From: Sphingomicrobium clamense
GTDB lineage: Bacteria > Pseudomonadota > Alphaproteobacteria > Sphingomonadales > Sphingomonadaceae
Assembly (NCBI RefSeq): GCF_019264355.1
Contig: NZ_JAHVAH010000001.1
Coordinates: forward strand, 1,844,001 to 1,908,000
Direction of reading: 5' to 3'
Length of the DNA: 64,000 nt
In this document: positions 51,338 through 61,076 of the stretch, piece after piece
Position numbering within the stretch: the stretch's first letter is position 1
Layout of the letters: the number at the start of each line of letters is the position of its first letter
Made by a program: the position numbers and the translations under genes
Notes under the pieces: generated by a model
The model's input: only the letters and a program-made list of their open reading frames with translations
The model's database searches: none
Told to the model about the DNA's origin: nothing

Positions 51338-53644
51338 TCAGCGCCCCCTGCCCTTTGGTCCAGCCTTGCTCGACTTGCCGCGACGCCCCCCGCCGTCGCG
51401 GTGGCGTTTGCGCGCCCCGGTGCGGCGTTCCTGGCCATCGCGCCGTCCACCGCCACCCTCGCGGGACCCGGTGCGGCGATCCTGGCTGTCACCGCCATAG
51501 CTGCCCTCGGGAAGTTCGAAGCGCAGCGCGCCCGAAACCGGATCGGCCTCGACCAGCTTGAGCTCGAGCCGCTGGCCGCCGCGATATTCGTCACCGCTAT
51601 CCTCGCCGATCAGCGACTGGCGTTTCTCGTCATAGCGGAAATATTCGCGGCCCAACGTCTTGGCGAGGACGAGCCCGTCGCCGCCCAACCCGTCAACCGT
51701 GGCGAAGAAGCCGAAGGGCTGCACGCCCGTGATGCGCGCCTTCACCAGCTGGCCGACCTGGTCGGCAAGATAGGCGGCGACATAGCGGTCGACTGTCTCG
51801 CGCTCCGCCTCCATCGCACGGCGTTCGAGGCCTGAGATGATTTCGCCAATCTTGCCGAGATCGTCCGCCTGCCCTTTCTCCAGCCCGCCGGGGCCAAGAT
51901 CGTATTTCGACACGAGCGAGCGATGGACGATGAGGTCGGCGTATCGGCGGATGGGCGAGGTGAAATGGGCGTAGCTCCCCAGCGCGAGGCCGAAATGGCC
52001 GAGCGGTTCGGGGCCGTAGCGCGCCTGCATCTGGCTGCGCAGGATCTGCTCGGTAATCTCGATCCGGTTGTCGTGGTCGGGGCCGAGCCGTTCGAGGATG
52101 CGGTTGAACGTCTTGGGCTGGATGACCTGTCCGAGCGCAAAGTCGATATCGAACGTCTTGAGATAATCCTTGAGCGTGACGAGCTTTTCGCGATCGGGCA
52201 CCTCGTGGATACGGTACATGACCGGCGCCTTCTTCTTCTCCAGCGCCTTGGCGGCCGCGACGTTGGCGGCGATCATGAAATCCTCGACCAGCCGGTGCGC
52301 ATCGAGCCGTTCGCGCGGCGCCACCGACATGATGCGGCCCTTCTCGTCCAGCTGGACCCGGCGTTCGGGCAGGTCGAGGTCGAGCGGCTCACGCGCATTG
52401 CGCGCCTCGAACATGACCTTCCAGCAATCCCAGAGCGGCTTGAGCGAATGTTTGACGATCTCGGGGTCGACGCGCCCTTCCTCGCCATCGATCGCGGCCT
52501 GTGCGTCTTCATAAGCGATATTGGCGGCGATGCGGACTTTCGCGCGGGTAAAGCGGAAATCCTTCATGTTGCCGCCGCTGTCGAAGCGGATGTGCGCGAC
52601 CATCGCGGCGCGGTCGGCGCCCTCCTTTAGCGAGCAGATTCCGGCCGACAATTCCTCGGGCAGCATCGGCACGACCTGGTCGGGGAAGTAGACGCTGTTG
52701 CCGCGCTTCAAGGCTTCCTTGTCGAGCTCGCTATTGGGGCGGACATAGTAGCTGACGTCGGCGATCGCGACGATCGCCTTGTAGCCGCCCGGATTGTCCT
52801 TGGCGTCGTCATGCGCGGCCCAGATCGCATCGTCATGATCGCGTGCATCCTCGGGGTCGATCGCGACGATCGGCACGTCGCGCAAATCCTCGCGAAAGTC
52901 GCCGAGGTCCAACTTGGCCACCTTCTCGGCTTCGCGCAGCACGCTTTCGGGAAACTTGTCGCGGATACCGTGCTTGTGGATCGCGATCATGGAGAAGGAC
53001 TTGGGCGCGAACGGATCGCCGAGCACCGCGTCCACCTTGGCAGTATTCTGCCGCCCGCCACTCTTGGTCGGCTCGGCGAGCACGAGATCGCCAACTTCTG
53101 CTTCGCCCAGATCGGTAAGCAAGAAAGTGGTGCGCACTTTCTTGTCGATCGGCGCGAGAAAGTGGCGGCTGCCTTCCTTGCGCACGACGCCCATCAGCAT
53201 CTCGGCCGAGCGGGCGAGCTTCTTCATGACGTGCGCGACATGGCCCTGCCCGCGCTCCTCGGTGCGCGAGAGGATGCGGTCGTTGACCGCAAGCGCGGAA
53301 CGCCTCCCTTTCTCGATCACGCGGATCTTGGGCGCAGGGGTTTCGGCGTGCCAGTTTTCGGGGGTCGCCCAGACTTCGCCATCCTCGGTCGAGACGACCC
53401 GCAACACGGTCACGCGCGGCACGCCGCCCATCTTGTGGAAGGCGCGGCCCGGGCTGCTGTCGATCAGCCCTTCGTCGGCCATGTCCTTGAGCAAGCGCTT
53501 GAGCGCGATCTTGTCATTTCCTTTGAGCCCGAACGCACGCGCAATCTCGCGCTTGCCCGCCGGCTGGTCGGAGGACTCGATAAATTCGAGGATCTGCTTC
53601 TGGGTCGGAAGCCCCTGAGGCTTCTGCTTCGGTTTCTTGGCCAT
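51338..53644 (-). CDS. rnr: Ribonuclease R
   Basis: A processive 3'-5' exoribonuclease that can unwind structured RNA. The 768-residue protein has an N-terminal winged helix (LPTQKQILEFIESSDQPAGK), cold-shock domains, the RNB catalytic core (VVAIDPEDARDHDDAIWAAH with the metal-binding Asp cluster; FTSPIRRYADLIVHRSLVS) and a C-terminal S1 domain (VKARITGVQPFGFFATVDGL). The tail of ~60 residues is Gly/Arg/Lys-rich (DRRTGSREGGGGRRDG), typical RNA-binding disorder. Start MAKKPKQKPQG is preferred over an upstream Met. Confidence 0.96.
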   Translation of the reverse strand: MAKKPKQKPQGLPTQKQILEFIESSDQPAGKREIARAFGLKGNDKIALKRLLKDMADEGLIDSSPGRAFHKMGGVPRVTVLRVVSTEDGEVWATPENWHAETPAPKIRVIEKGRRSALAVNDRILSRTEERGQGHVAHVMKKLARSAEMLMGVVRKEGSRHFLAPIDKKVRTTFLLTDLGEAEVGDLVLAEPTKSGGRQNTAKVDAVLGDPFAPKSFSMIAIHKHGIRDKFPESVLREAEKVAKLDLGDFREDLRDVPIVAIDPEDARDHDDAIWAAHDDAKDNPGGYKAIVAIADVSYYVRPNSELDKEALKRGNSVYFPDQVVPMLPEELSAGICSLKEGADRAAMVAHIRFDSGGNMKDFRFTRAKVRIAANIAYEDAQAAIDGEEGRVDPEIVKHSLKPLWDCWKVMFEARNAREPLDLDLPERRVQLDEKGRIMSVAPRERLDAHRLVEDFMIAANVAAAKALEKKKAPVMYRIHEVPDREKLVTLKDYLKTFDIDFALGQVIQPKTFNRILERLGPDHDNRIEITEQILRSQMQARYGPEPLGHFGLALGSYAHFTSPIRRYADLIVHRSLVSKYDLGPGGLEKGQADDLGKIGEIISGLERRAMEAERETVDRYVAAYLADQVGQLVKARITGVQPFGFFATVDGLGGDGLVLAKTLGREYFRYDEKRQSLIGEDSGDEYRGGQRLELKLVEADPVSGALRFELPEGSYGGDSQDRRTGSREGGGGRRDGQERRTGARKRHRDGGGRRGKSSKAGPKGRGR

Positions 53645-53739
53645 GATGTGCCATCGCATGAGGCGCGGAAAAGTGCCATCTGGCGTTTCCGGGTGCGGGT
53701 CGCTAGTCAGCGGGCGAACCGAATTCAGGAGTCGATTTC

Positions 53740-55239
53740 ATGCGCAGCATCCAGCATTACATCAACGGCAAGAGCGTGAGCGGGGGCGACCGTAGCGGCG
53801 TCGTCTTCAACCCGTCCGAAGGCAAGCAGCAGGCGGAGGTCGCGCTGGGCGGCGCGGATGTCCTGCAGCAGGCGGTCGACGCCGCCAATGCGGCGCAGCC
53901 CGCATGGGCCGCGACCAACCCGCAGCGCCGCGCGCGCGTCATGTTCCGCTACAAGGAGCTGGTCGAGCAGCATATGGACGAGCTCGCCGAACTGCTGTCC
54001 AGCGAGCATGGCAAGGTCATTGCCGACGCCAAGGGCGACGTGCAGCGCGGGCTCGAAGTGATCGAATTCTGCTGCGGCATCCCTCACGCGCAGAAAGGTG
54101 AATATACCCAGGGCGCAGGCCCCGGCATCGACGTCTATTCGATGCGCCAGCCACTCGGCATCGGCTGCGGCATCACGCCGTTCAACTTCCCCGCGATGAT
54201 CCCGATGTGGATGTTCGGCCCAGCCATCGCGACCGGCAACGCCTTCATTCTCAAGCCCTCCGAGCGCGACCCGAGCGTGCCCGTGCGCCTCGCAGAACTG
54301 ATGACCGAAGCCGGACTTCCCGACGGCATCCTCAACGTCGTCCACGGCGACAAGGAAATGGTCGATGCGATCCTCGACCATGACGACATCAAGGCGGTCA
54401 GCTTCGTCGGTTCGTCCGACATCGCGCAATATATTTACTCGCGCGGCACCGCGAACGCGAAGCGCGTGCAGGCCTTCGGGGGCGCGAAGAATCACGGCAT
54501 CGTCATGCCCGACGCCGATCTCGACCAGGTCGTCAACGACCTCACTGGCGCCGCCTTCGGCTCGGCGGGCGAGCGCTGCATGGCGCTTCCAGTGGTCGTG
54601 CCCGTGGGCGACGACACCGCTGCGCGCCTGCGCGAAAAGCTAGTCCCCGCGATCGAGAAGCTGCGCGTCGGCGTTTCGACCGATCCCGACGCCCATTACG
54701 GCCCGGTGGTCAACGAAGCCCACAAGCAGCGCGTCGAAAACTGGATTGCCAAATGCGCCGACGAAGGCGGCGAACTGGTCATCGACGGTCGCGGTCTCGA
54801 ACTGCAGGGCACTGACGGCTGGTTCGTCGGCCCGACCTTCTTCGATCACGTGAAGCCCGAATTCGAAAGCTACAAGGAAGAGATTTTCGGTCCCGTGCTC
54901 CAGATGGTCCGCGCCGATACGTTCGAAGAGGCCGTGCGCCTGCCGAGCGAGCATCAATATGGCAACGGTGTCGCCATTTTCACGCGTAACGGCCACGCCG
55001 CGCGCGAATTCGCGCATCGCGTCAATGTCGGCATGGTCGGCATCAACGTGCCCATCCCCGTGCCGGTCGCCTATCACACGTTCGGCGGCTGGAAGCGTTC
55101 GGGCTTCGGCGACATCGACCAGCACGGCCCCGACGGCATCCGCTTCTGGACCAAGGCGAAGAAGATCACCCAGCGCTGGCCCGACGGCATCGTGGGTGGC
55201 GACAACAAGGACGCGTTCGTCATCCCGACGATGGGGTGA
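53740..55239 (+). CDS. mmsA: Methylmalonate-semialdehyde dehydrogenase (CoA-acylating)
   Basis: Last step of the distal valine pathway: converts (methyl)malonate semialdehyde plus CoA and NAD to propionyl-CoA or acetyl-CoA. The 499-residue ALDH begins MRSIQHYINGKSVSGGDRSG and has GITPFNFPAMIPMWMFGPAI, KPSERDPSVPVRLAELM, FVGSSDIAQYIY, FGGAKNHGIVMPDADLD and catalytic Cys280 in GSAGERCMALPVVVP. Unlike other ALDHs there is no general-base Glu at the usual site (position taken by Asn in GGAKNHG), as known for this family. CAGGAG precedes the ATG. It opens the valine cluster. Confidence 0.97.
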   Translation: MRSIQHYINGKSVSGGDRSGVVFNPSEGKQQAEVALGGADVLQQAVDAANAAQPAWAATNPQRRARVMFRYKELVEQHMDELAELLSSEHGKVIADAKGDVQRGLEVIEFCCGIPHAQKGEYTQGAGPGIDVYSMRQPLGIGCGITPFNFPAMIPMWMFGPAIATGNAFILKPSERDPSVPVRLAELMTEAGLPDGILNVVHGDKEMVDAILDHDDIKAVSFVGSSDIAQYIYSRGTANAKRVQAFGGAKNHGIVMPDADLDQVVNDLTGAAFGSAGERCMALPVVVPVGDDTAARLREKLVPAIEKLRVGVSTDPDAHYGPVVNEAHKQRVENWIAKCADEGGELVIDGRGLELQGTDGWFVGPTFFDHVKPEFESYKEEIFGPVLQMVRADTFEEAVRLPSEHQYGNGVAIFTRNGHAAREFAHRVNVGMVGINVPIPVPVAYHTFGGWKRSGFGDIDQHGPDGIRFWTKAKKITQRWPDGIVGGDNKDAFVIPTMG

Positions 55240-55280
55240 CGCCCCAAGCCGGTCCGGGGGACCGGCGGTGGCGTCACCAA

Positions 55281-55305
55281 CAGTTTTGCCATGACGGTAA
55301 AACTG
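55281..55305. other. Hairpin in the mmsA-deacetylase gap
   Basis: CAGTTTTGCC (55281-55290) pairs with GGTAAAACTG (55296-55305) through 10 bp with one G-T pair and a 5-base loop. A second hairpin, CCGGTCC/GGACCGG, stands ~30 bases before it. Neither has a T run, so terminator function after mmsA is uncertain. Confidence 0.4.
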
Positions 55306-55393
55306 GGGCGGGGTACAAAACACTCCCGGCGTAGCCGGACCATACTGCCGCACGAAACTGGACAATGAAGGGGGCGCGTGGCCATCTGCCGCC

Positions 55394-56332
55394 ATGCGTC
55401 CCCTTCTCTTTCTTGCGCTCCTGCTTCCCGGATGCGCGACCGCCCATCCTGTAGAACCCACCAAGCGCGTGGCGCTGTCGTTCGACGACATTCCGCGCCA
55501 TGCGGGCGCATGGTTTACGCCCGACGAGCGTACCGATCGGTTGATCGAGGAGCTCGACAAGGCGGGCGTCGCGCAGGCCGCCTTCCTCGTCACGCCCGGC
55601 AACCTCGACAGGCCCGATGGCGCGGGCGGCAAGGAGCGCATCGAGCGCTATGTCGCGGCAGGCCACGTCATCGCCAATTACAGCTGGTCGCACCCCTGGC
55701 TCCACCGTACCGAGACCGACGACTATATCGCCGACATCGACAGGGCGGCGGCATGGCTTGAAGGACGCGCGGGGTATCGCCCCTGGTTTCGTTACCCCTA
55801 TCTCGACCACGGCCGCCGCGACATGGTGAAGCGCAAATCGGTCGAGGATGCGCTTGCGGCGCGAGGGCTGACCGACGGGCATGTGACGATCGACAATTAT
55901 GACTGGGCGCTCGACGGGCTGGCGAACACGGCCAAACGCGAGGGGCGCGAGGTCGATCTGCCGGCGTTGTGCGATCTCTATGCCGAAACGTTGGTGCAGG
56001 CGTCCGAATTCACCGACGCGATAGCGCGCGAGACCATGGTCCTCTCGCCCGCGCACGTCCTACTGCTCCACGAGACCGATATCGCCGCGAACTGCATGGG
56101 CACGCTGGTACGCGCGTACAGAGAGGCCGGTTGGCAAATCATCACGGCCGACGAAGCCTACGAAGACCCGCTCTTCGGCGCGAAGATCGACAGCCCGTTC
56201 ATGGGTGGAGGCCATGTCTCCGCACACGCCCACGCTGCGGGCCGACCGGCAAGAGACTTGATCCACGAGCGCACCGACGAAAAGGTGCTTGCCGCATTGT
56301 TCGAAGAAAGGGTGATGGCCAATGACGACTGA
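55394..56332 (+). CDS. Polysaccharide deacetylase-family lipoprotein
   Basis: A 312-residue NodB-fold carbohydrate esterase. MRPLLFLALLLPGCATAHPV is a lipoprotein signal (lipobox LPGC). The metal motif 1 is LSFDDIPRHAG (Asp-Asp) and motif 2 SWSHPWLHRTE (His-x3-His); ARG-rich motif 3 reads WFRYPYLDHG. It would remove N-acetyl groups from a periplasmic or cell-wall glycan. The C-terminus ends ADEAYEDPLFG and a short tail. It overlaps the RidA-like gene by 11 bases, so it leads a three-gene accessory unit inside the valine cluster. Confidence 0.88.
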   Translation: MRPLLFLALLLPGCATAHPVEPTKRVALSFDDIPRHAGAWFTPDERTDRLIEELDKAGVAQAAFLVTPGNLDRPDGAGGKERIERYVAAGHVIANYSWSHPWLHRTETDDYIADIDRAAAWLEGRAGYRPWFRYPYLDHGRRDMVKRKSVEDALAARGLTDGHVTIDNYDWALDGLANTAKREGREVDLPALCDLYAETLVQASEFTDAIARETMVLSPAHVLLLHETDIAANCMGTLVRAYREAGWQIITADEAYEDPLFGAKIDSPFMGGGHVSAHAHAAGRPARDLIHERTDEKVLAALFEERVMANDD

Positions 56333-56708
56333 GCGGGCGCACGGGACCAGTCCTTTTGAAAAGCGGTACGGATTCTGCCGCGCGCTGAGGACGGGCAATC
56401 GCATTCTCGTCGCGGGGACAGGGCCGGTCGAAGAAGACGGATCGACGGCGCCCGGCGATGCGGCGGCGCAGGCGCGGCGCTGCTTTTCCATCGCGCTTCA
56501 GGCCATCGCGGAACTGGGCGGTTCCGCCAGCGACGTCGTGCGCACGCGCATGTTCATCACCGATGCCGACGATGCCGACGCGATCGGCACCGTCCACGGT
56601 GAAGTCTTCGCCGACGCGCCGCCGACCGCAACGATGGTGGTCGTCGCAGGGCTCGTACGCCCCGAATGGCGCGTCGAAATCGAAGCGGAGGCCGAAGTTG
56701 ATGCGTAG
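56322..56708 (+). CDS. RidA/YjgF-like protein
   Basis: A 128-residue trimeric chorismate-mutase-like fold protein. RidA proteins hydrolyse reactive enamine/imine intermediates of amino acid metabolism. YGFCRALRTGNRILVAGTGP, LGGSASDVVRTRMFITDADD (with the conserved Arg) and ATMVVVAGLVRPEWRVEIEA with the terminal Glu follow the family (Rid group unresolved). It overlaps the deacetylase gene by 11 bases and the next lipoprotein gene by 8 bases. In the valine cluster it may deal with imine by-products, though that is inference. Confidence 0.88.
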   Translation: MTTERAHGTSPFEKRYGFCRALRTGNRILVAGTGPVEEDGSTAPGDAAAQARRCFSIALQAIAELGGSASDVVRTRMFITDADDADAIGTVHGEVFADAPPTATMVVVAGLVRPEWRVEIEAEAEVDA

Positions 56709-57099
56709 TCTGTCGATCCTTGCCTTGCTCACGCTGATCGCTTGCGAGAACACGGTCGAGGATGCCGGGTCGGTCGCCTACGAAGGGCCGAGCGAGCTGA
56801 CCGCCGCGCCCGACGATCCGCAGCGCGATGCGGTCGTTGCGGCGGGGGCGGCGAGCGGGCTCGACGGGCGCTACGGGGCAAGCGCGGCCGACTGCGCGTC
56901 GGACAATCGCTACATGACCGAATATCTCGAAATCGACGGACCCACCTTGTCCTATCGCGGGCAGGACAGCGTCATCGCGATCGTACGCGAGGACAGTATC
57001 GTGCTGCGCGGCGGCGAGGAATTGGCGCGTGAGGAAGACCGGCTCGTGCGCTGGCCCGACCAGCGCCGCAAGCGCACCGTTTACACGCGCTGTAGCTGA
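56701..57099 (+). CDS. Predicted lipoprotein of unknown function
   Basis: A 132-residue exported protein. MRSLSILALLTLIACENTVE is a lipoprotein signal with lipobox LIAC. After an acidic linker the domain (GLDGRYGASAADCASDNRYM ... YLEIDGPTLSYRGQDSVIAI) has strands and three Cys including a terminal CS. DGxYGxSxxDC looks like a small periplasmic beta-domain known only as hypothetical. Its ATG lies 8 bases within the RidA-like gene end. There is a 42-base gap to the following dehydrogenase gene. Confidence 0.75.
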   Translation: MRSLSILALLTLIACENTVEDAGSVAYEGPSELTAAPDDPQRDAVVAAGAASGLDGRYGASAADCASDNRYMTEYLEIDGPTLSYRGQDSVIAIVREDSIVLRGGEELAREEDRLVRWPDQRRKRTVYTRCS

Positions 57100-57140
57100 C
57101 CCCTTTGCGCGCCGCCATGGGGGTGCTAGGGGCGCTTCCC

Positions 57141-58283
57141 ATGACCCAGTTCGACCTGACAGACGATCAGCGCCAGATCCAGGAAATGGCGCAGAAATTC
57201 ACCGCCGACGCCATCACGCCGCATGCCGCGGAATGGGACGAGAAACATATCTTCCCCAAGGACACGATCCGGCAGGCTGCCGAACTCGGCTTCGGCTCGA
57301 TCTACGTTTCCGAAGAAAGCGGCGGCATCGGGCTTGGACGGCTCGAGGCAGCGCTGATCATGGAAGCGATGGCCTATGGCTGTCCCTCGACCAGCGCCTT
57401 CATCTCGATCCACAACATGGCCGCATGGATGATCGACCGCTTCGGCTCGGACGAAGTGAAGCAGAAATATCTGCCCTCGATGGTCACGATGGAGCGGATC
57501 GGCAGCTACTGCCTGACCGAACCCTCCAGCGGGTCGGACGCCGCAGCGCTCAAGACCAAGGCAGTGCTCGACGGAGACCATTACGTCGTCTCCGGATCGA
57601 AGGCCTTCATCTCGGGCGGCGGCGAGAACGAGATCTACGTCACCATGGTCCGCACCGGCGAGGACGGCCCCAAGGGGATCAGCTGTCTCGTCATCGAAAA
57701 GGACATGGATGGCGTCAGCTTCGGCGCGCAGGAGAAAAAGCTCGGCTGGCACTCGCAGCCCACGTGCCAAGTCAATTTCGACGAGGTCCGCGTACCCGTC
57801 GCCAACCGCGTCGGGGGCGAGGGCGAAGGCTTCCGCATCGCGATGATGGGCCTCGACGGCGGCCGTCTCAACATCGGCGCCTGCTCGCTCGGCGGTGCGC
57901 AGCGCAGCCTTGATGAAGCCATCGCCTACACCAAGGAACGCAGCCAGTTCGGCAAGAACATCGCCGACTTCCAGAACACCCAGTTCATGCTCGCCGACAT
58001 GGAAACCGAGCTTCAGGCCGCACGCACCCTGCTCTACCAGGCGGCGGTCAAGGTGACCGAGAATGCGCCCGACAAGACCCGCTTCGCGGCGATGGCCAAG
58101 CGGCTGGCAACCGACACGGGCTCTGCCGTCGTCGACCGCGCGCTCCAGCTCCACGGCGGCTACGGCTACCTCCAGGACTATCCGATCGAGCGTTTCTGGC
58201 GCGACCTTCGCGTGCATTCGATCCTCGAGGGCACCAACCAGATCATGCGCATGATCATCGCGCGCGACCTGTTGCGCCAGTAG
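57141..58283 (+). CDS. Isobutyryl-CoA dehydrogenase (ACAD8-like)
   Basis: The valine pathway oxidation of isobutyryl-CoA to methacrylyl-CoA. The 380-residue FAD enzyme has the standard ACAD order: LTDDQRQIQEMAQKFTADAI, SAFISIHNMAAWMIDRFG, SYCLTEPSSGSDAAALKTKA (FAD/substrate), QFMLADMETELQAARTLLYQ, LQLHGGYGYLQDYPIERFWR and the closing SILEGTNQIMRMIIARDLLR with catalytic-type Glu. Its place in front of HIBCH, ECH and mmsB supports the isobutyryl-CoA assignment over a general short-chain enzyme. Start: ATG at 57141. Confidence 0.92.
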   Translation: MTQFDLTDDQRQIQEMAQKFTADAITPHAAEWDEKHIFPKDTIRQAAELGFGSIYVSEESGGIGLGRLEAALIMEAMAYGCPSTSAFISIHNMAAWMIDRFGSDEVKQKYLPSMVTMERIGSYCLTEPSSGSDAAALKTKAVLDGDHYVVSGSKAFISGGGENEIYVTMVRTGEDGPKGISCLVIEKDMDGVSFGAQEKKLGWHSQPTCQVNFDEVRVPVANRVGGEGEGFRIAMMGLDGGRLNIGACSLGGAQRSLDEAIAYTKERSQFGKNIADFQNTQFMLADMETELQAARTLLYQAAVKVTENAPDKTRFAAMAKRLATDTGSAVVDRALQLHGGYGYLQDYPIERFWRDLRVHSILEGTNQIMRMIIARDLLRQ

Positions 58284-58290
58284 GCCCGCC

Positions 58291-59982
58291 ATGATCGACA
58301 CGATGAGCGATTTCGCCAAGCGGCTCAATGAGGCCGCCGAAGCCATGACCGGTGCCAAGACCGCCACCCTGCCCTTCGATCCGTTCGCGATCGCCAAGGC
58401 GCAGAGCGAATGGGCGATGGGGCTGGCCAGCCGCCCCACCGACCTTCTCGAAGTGCAGATGGAAGCCGCCGCGCAGTGGGGCGAATTCTGGAAACGCACG
58501 CTGTCGGGAGAGGCCGGCGAAGCGCCGCGCGACCGCCGCTTCCGCTCTGCCGAGTGGCAGGATGACGGCTATTATCGCGGTCTTCGCGACGCCTATTTGC
58601 TAGCCAGCGAACAGTTGCAGTCGGTTGTCGAGATGGGCGGTGGTGAAGAGTCGACCAAGTCGATGATGCACTTCCTTCTCGACCAATATCTCAATGCCGT
58701 GTCGCCCGCGAACTTTGCCGCGACCAACCCGGACGTGGTGGCGAAGACCAAGGAAACCGGCGGCGCGAACCTCGTGCGCGGCTTTGCCAACCTCGTCGAG
58801 GACGTCGCGAGCGGCAAGGGCATCGTCCAGCGCCGCACCGACCCCACCGCGTTCGAAAAGGGCAAGACCATCGCCGCAACGCCCGGCGAAGTCGTGTTCC
58901 AGAACGAGCTGTTCCAGCTGATCCAGTACACGCCCGCCACCGACAAGGTCGCGGCCGAGCCGCTGCTCTACGTGCCTCCGCTGGTCAACCGCTTCTACAT
59001 GATCGACCTCGACCCCTCGCAGTCCTTCGTGAAGTGGCTGGTCGAGGAAGGACGCACCGTCTTCGTGATCAGCTGGGTCAATCCCGGCGACGAGCATAAG
59101 GACAAGGGCGTCGGCGACTATGTGCTCGACGGCATCGTCACCGCCGCCAGCGAAGTGAAGAAACGCACCGGTGAAGCGCCCGACCTGTTCAGCTTCTGCC
59201 TCGGCGGGACGCTGGTCGCGATCGCCCTCGCCTATCTCGCCGCCGAAGGACGCAGCGACGAGGTCAACAGCGCGACGCTGATCGGCAGCCTCGTCGATTT
59301 CGCCGACATGCGCGACTGGTCGGCCTTCGTGCACGAGGGCCATCTCGATGCGCTCGACGACCATCTCGAGGCCCAGGGTTATATCGACAGCCTCGAGCTG
59401 CAGCGCCTGTTCGCGGCGATGCGCGCCAACGACCTCATCTGGTCTAGCGTCATCAATCATTACCTCCTCGACCGCGATGCGCCGCCCAGCGACCTGCTCT
59501 ACTGGTTCGAGGACGGCGCGCGCATCCCCGCCGCCTTCCTCAAAAGCTATAATCGCGACCTCCTGCTCGACAACAAGCTGGCCGAACCGGCCGGCTTCGA
59601 AGTCGGCGGAGTGACGATCGATCTCGCCAAGATCGAGATTCCGATGATGGTCATCGCGCTCAAGGACGATCACGTGTCGGCCTGGGAAGCGGTCTATCGC
59701 GGTGCCCGCGACATGGGCGCGGAGTTCATCCTGGGCGGCTCGGGCCACAATGCCGGGGTCATCAACCCGCCCAGCCGCAACAAGCACGGTTTCTGGACCG
59801 GTGGAAAAACCATGCCCGAAGACGCCGATGCCTGGCTCGCCAAGGCCAAACGTCACGAAGGCAGCTGGTGGCCAACCTGGACCCAGTGGCTCGACAAGCA
59901 TGGCGACGGCAGACAAGTCGCCGCCAGGAAGATCAAGGACGGCATCGAACCGGCACCCGGTTCCTATGCGATGATGCCGTAA
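58291..59982 (+). CDS. phaC: Class I poly(3-hydroxyalkanoate) synthase
   Basis: Polymerises 3-hydroxyacyl-CoA to PHA granules. The 563-residue protein has the N-terminal granule/dimer domain (~1-190), LLYVPPLVNRFYMIDLDPSQ, the lipase-like box LFSFCLGGTLVAIALAY with nucleophile Cys303 (Phe-Cys-Leu-Gly-Gly), catalytic Asp in VIALKDDHVSAWEAVYRG and His in LGGSGHNAGVINPPS. The ATG at 58291 is 7 bases after the dehydrogenase stop, so it is inside the valine operon. No phaR/phaE partner gene is adjacent, consistent with class I. It may use 3-hydroxyisobutyryl or other hydroxyacyl-CoA pools, which is speculation. Confidence 0.95.
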   Translation: MIDTMSDFAKRLNEAAEAMTGAKTATLPFDPFAIAKAQSEWAMGLASRPTDLLEVQMEAAAQWGEFWKRTLSGEAGEAPRDRRFRSAEWQDDGYYRGLRDAYLLASEQLQSVVEMGGGEESTKSMMHFLLDQYLNAVSPANFAATNPDVVAKTKETGGANLVRGFANLVEDVASGKGIVQRRTDPTAFEKGKTIAATPGEVVFQNELFQLIQYTPATDKVAAEPLLYVPPLVNRFYMIDLDPSQSFVKWLVEEGRTVFVISWVNPGDEHKDKGVGDYVLDGIVTAASEVKKRTGEAPDLFSFCLGGTLVAIALAYLAAEGRSDEVNSATLIGSLVDFADMRDWSAFVHEGHLDALDDHLEAQGYIDSLELQRLFAAMRANDLIWSSVINHYLLDRDAPPSDLLYWFEDGARIPAAFLKSYNRDLLLDNKLAEPAGFEVGGVTIDLAKIEIPMMVIALKDDHVSAWEAVYRGARDMGAEFILGGSGHNAGVINPPSRNKHGFWTGGKTMPEDADAWLAKAKRHEGSWWPTWTQWLDKHGDGRQVAARKIKDGIEPAPGSYAMMP

Positions 59983-59998
59983 TCCAAAGAAAGAATTC

Positions 59999-61066
59999 AT
60001 GAGTAACAGCCAAGACGTACTGACCTTCAAGGAGGGGCTTGCCGGCCGCCTTCGTCTCAACCGCCCTAAAGCGCTCCACAGCCTGACGCGCGACATGTGC
60101 CTGTACATGACCCAGGCGCTCGAAGCCTGGCGCGACGATCCCGATGTGCGGATCATCATGATCGACCATGCCGACGGACGCGGCTTCTGCGCCGGCGGCG
60201 ACGTGGTCAGCATCGTCAAGTCGGTCGAGGGACAGGGCCGCGCCGCGCGCGCCTTCTTCGCCGACGAATATCGCCTCAACCATCTCGAATATACCTACCG
60301 AAAGCCGGGCGTCGCCTTCATGGACGGCATCACGATGGGTGGCGGGGTCGGCATTGCCTGCCCGTGCCGCTACCGCGTCGCGACCGAGAATACGGTCTTC
60401 GCGATGCCCGAGACGACGATCGGCATTTTCCCCGACGTTGGCGGCGGCCGCTATCTCTCGCGCCTGCGCGGACGGATGGCGCAATTTCTCTCGCTGACCG
60501 GTGCGCGGCTCGACGGGGCGGAGTGCAAGGCGCTGCGGCTCGCGACCCACTACATCAAGTCGGAGAAGCTCGAGGCGGTGAAGCAAGCGATCATGGAAGA
60601 CCCCTTCCGTGTGCAGGCGATCCTCGACGAGGCTGCCGAGGTCGACATGCCCGAAGCGCGGATCATGTCAAACCTCGACAAGATCAACGAGTATTTCGCC
60701 TCCGACACGCTCGAGGAGATTCTCGGCGCGCTCGATGCGGGCGCTGCGGCGGGTGACGAATGGGCGGCGACCGAAGCGGCGACCATTCGCAAGAAGTCGC
60801 CCATGGCGTGCAAGGTCAGCCTCAAGCTGATGACCGAGAGCCCCAAACAGCTCCATTTCGTCGACGAAATGGAGATGGAGTATGGGATCATGGTCCGCCT
60901 GATCTATCACCCCGACTTCGTCGAGGGCGTTACTGCGCTCTTGATCGACAAGACCAACGACCCGAAGTGGAGCCCTGCGGACCCGAGCGAGATTAGCGAC
61001 GAGGAGGTCGAGGCCTTCTTCGAACCGCTGCCGCCCGAGGAACGTTGGACCCCGCTGGACCAATAG
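59999..61066 (+). CDS. 3-Hydroxyisobutyryl-CoA hydrolase
   Basis: A crotonase-fold thioesterase that frees 3-hydroxyisobutyrate in the valine pathway. The 355-residue protein is larger than an enoyl-CoA hydratase. [60 protein letters not shown] and [20 protein letters not shown] contain the oxyanion-hole loop and the Glu/Asp of HIBCH. The C-terminal extension (~260-355) with [14 protein letters not shown] fits HIBCH. It starts 16 bases after phaC and ends 10 bases before the hydratase gene. Confidence 0.94.
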   Translation: MSNSQDVLTFKEGLAGRLRLNRPKALHSLTRDMCLYMTQALEAWRDDPDVRIIMIDHADGRGFCAGGDVVSIVKSVEGQGRAARAFFADEYRLNHLEYTYRKPGVAFMDGITMGGGVGIACPCRYRVATENTVFAMPETTIGIFPDVGGGRYLSRLRGRMAQFLSLTGARLDGAECKALRLATHYIKSEKLEAVKQAIMEDPFRVQAILDEAAEVDMPEARIMSNLDKINEYFASDTLEEILGALDAGAAAGDEWAATEAATIRKKSPMACKVSLKLMTESPKQLHFVDEMEMEYGIMVRLIYHPDFVEGVTALLIDKTNDPKWSPADPSEISDEEVEAFFEPLPPEERWTPLDQ

Positions 61067-61076
61067 GAGCGCATTC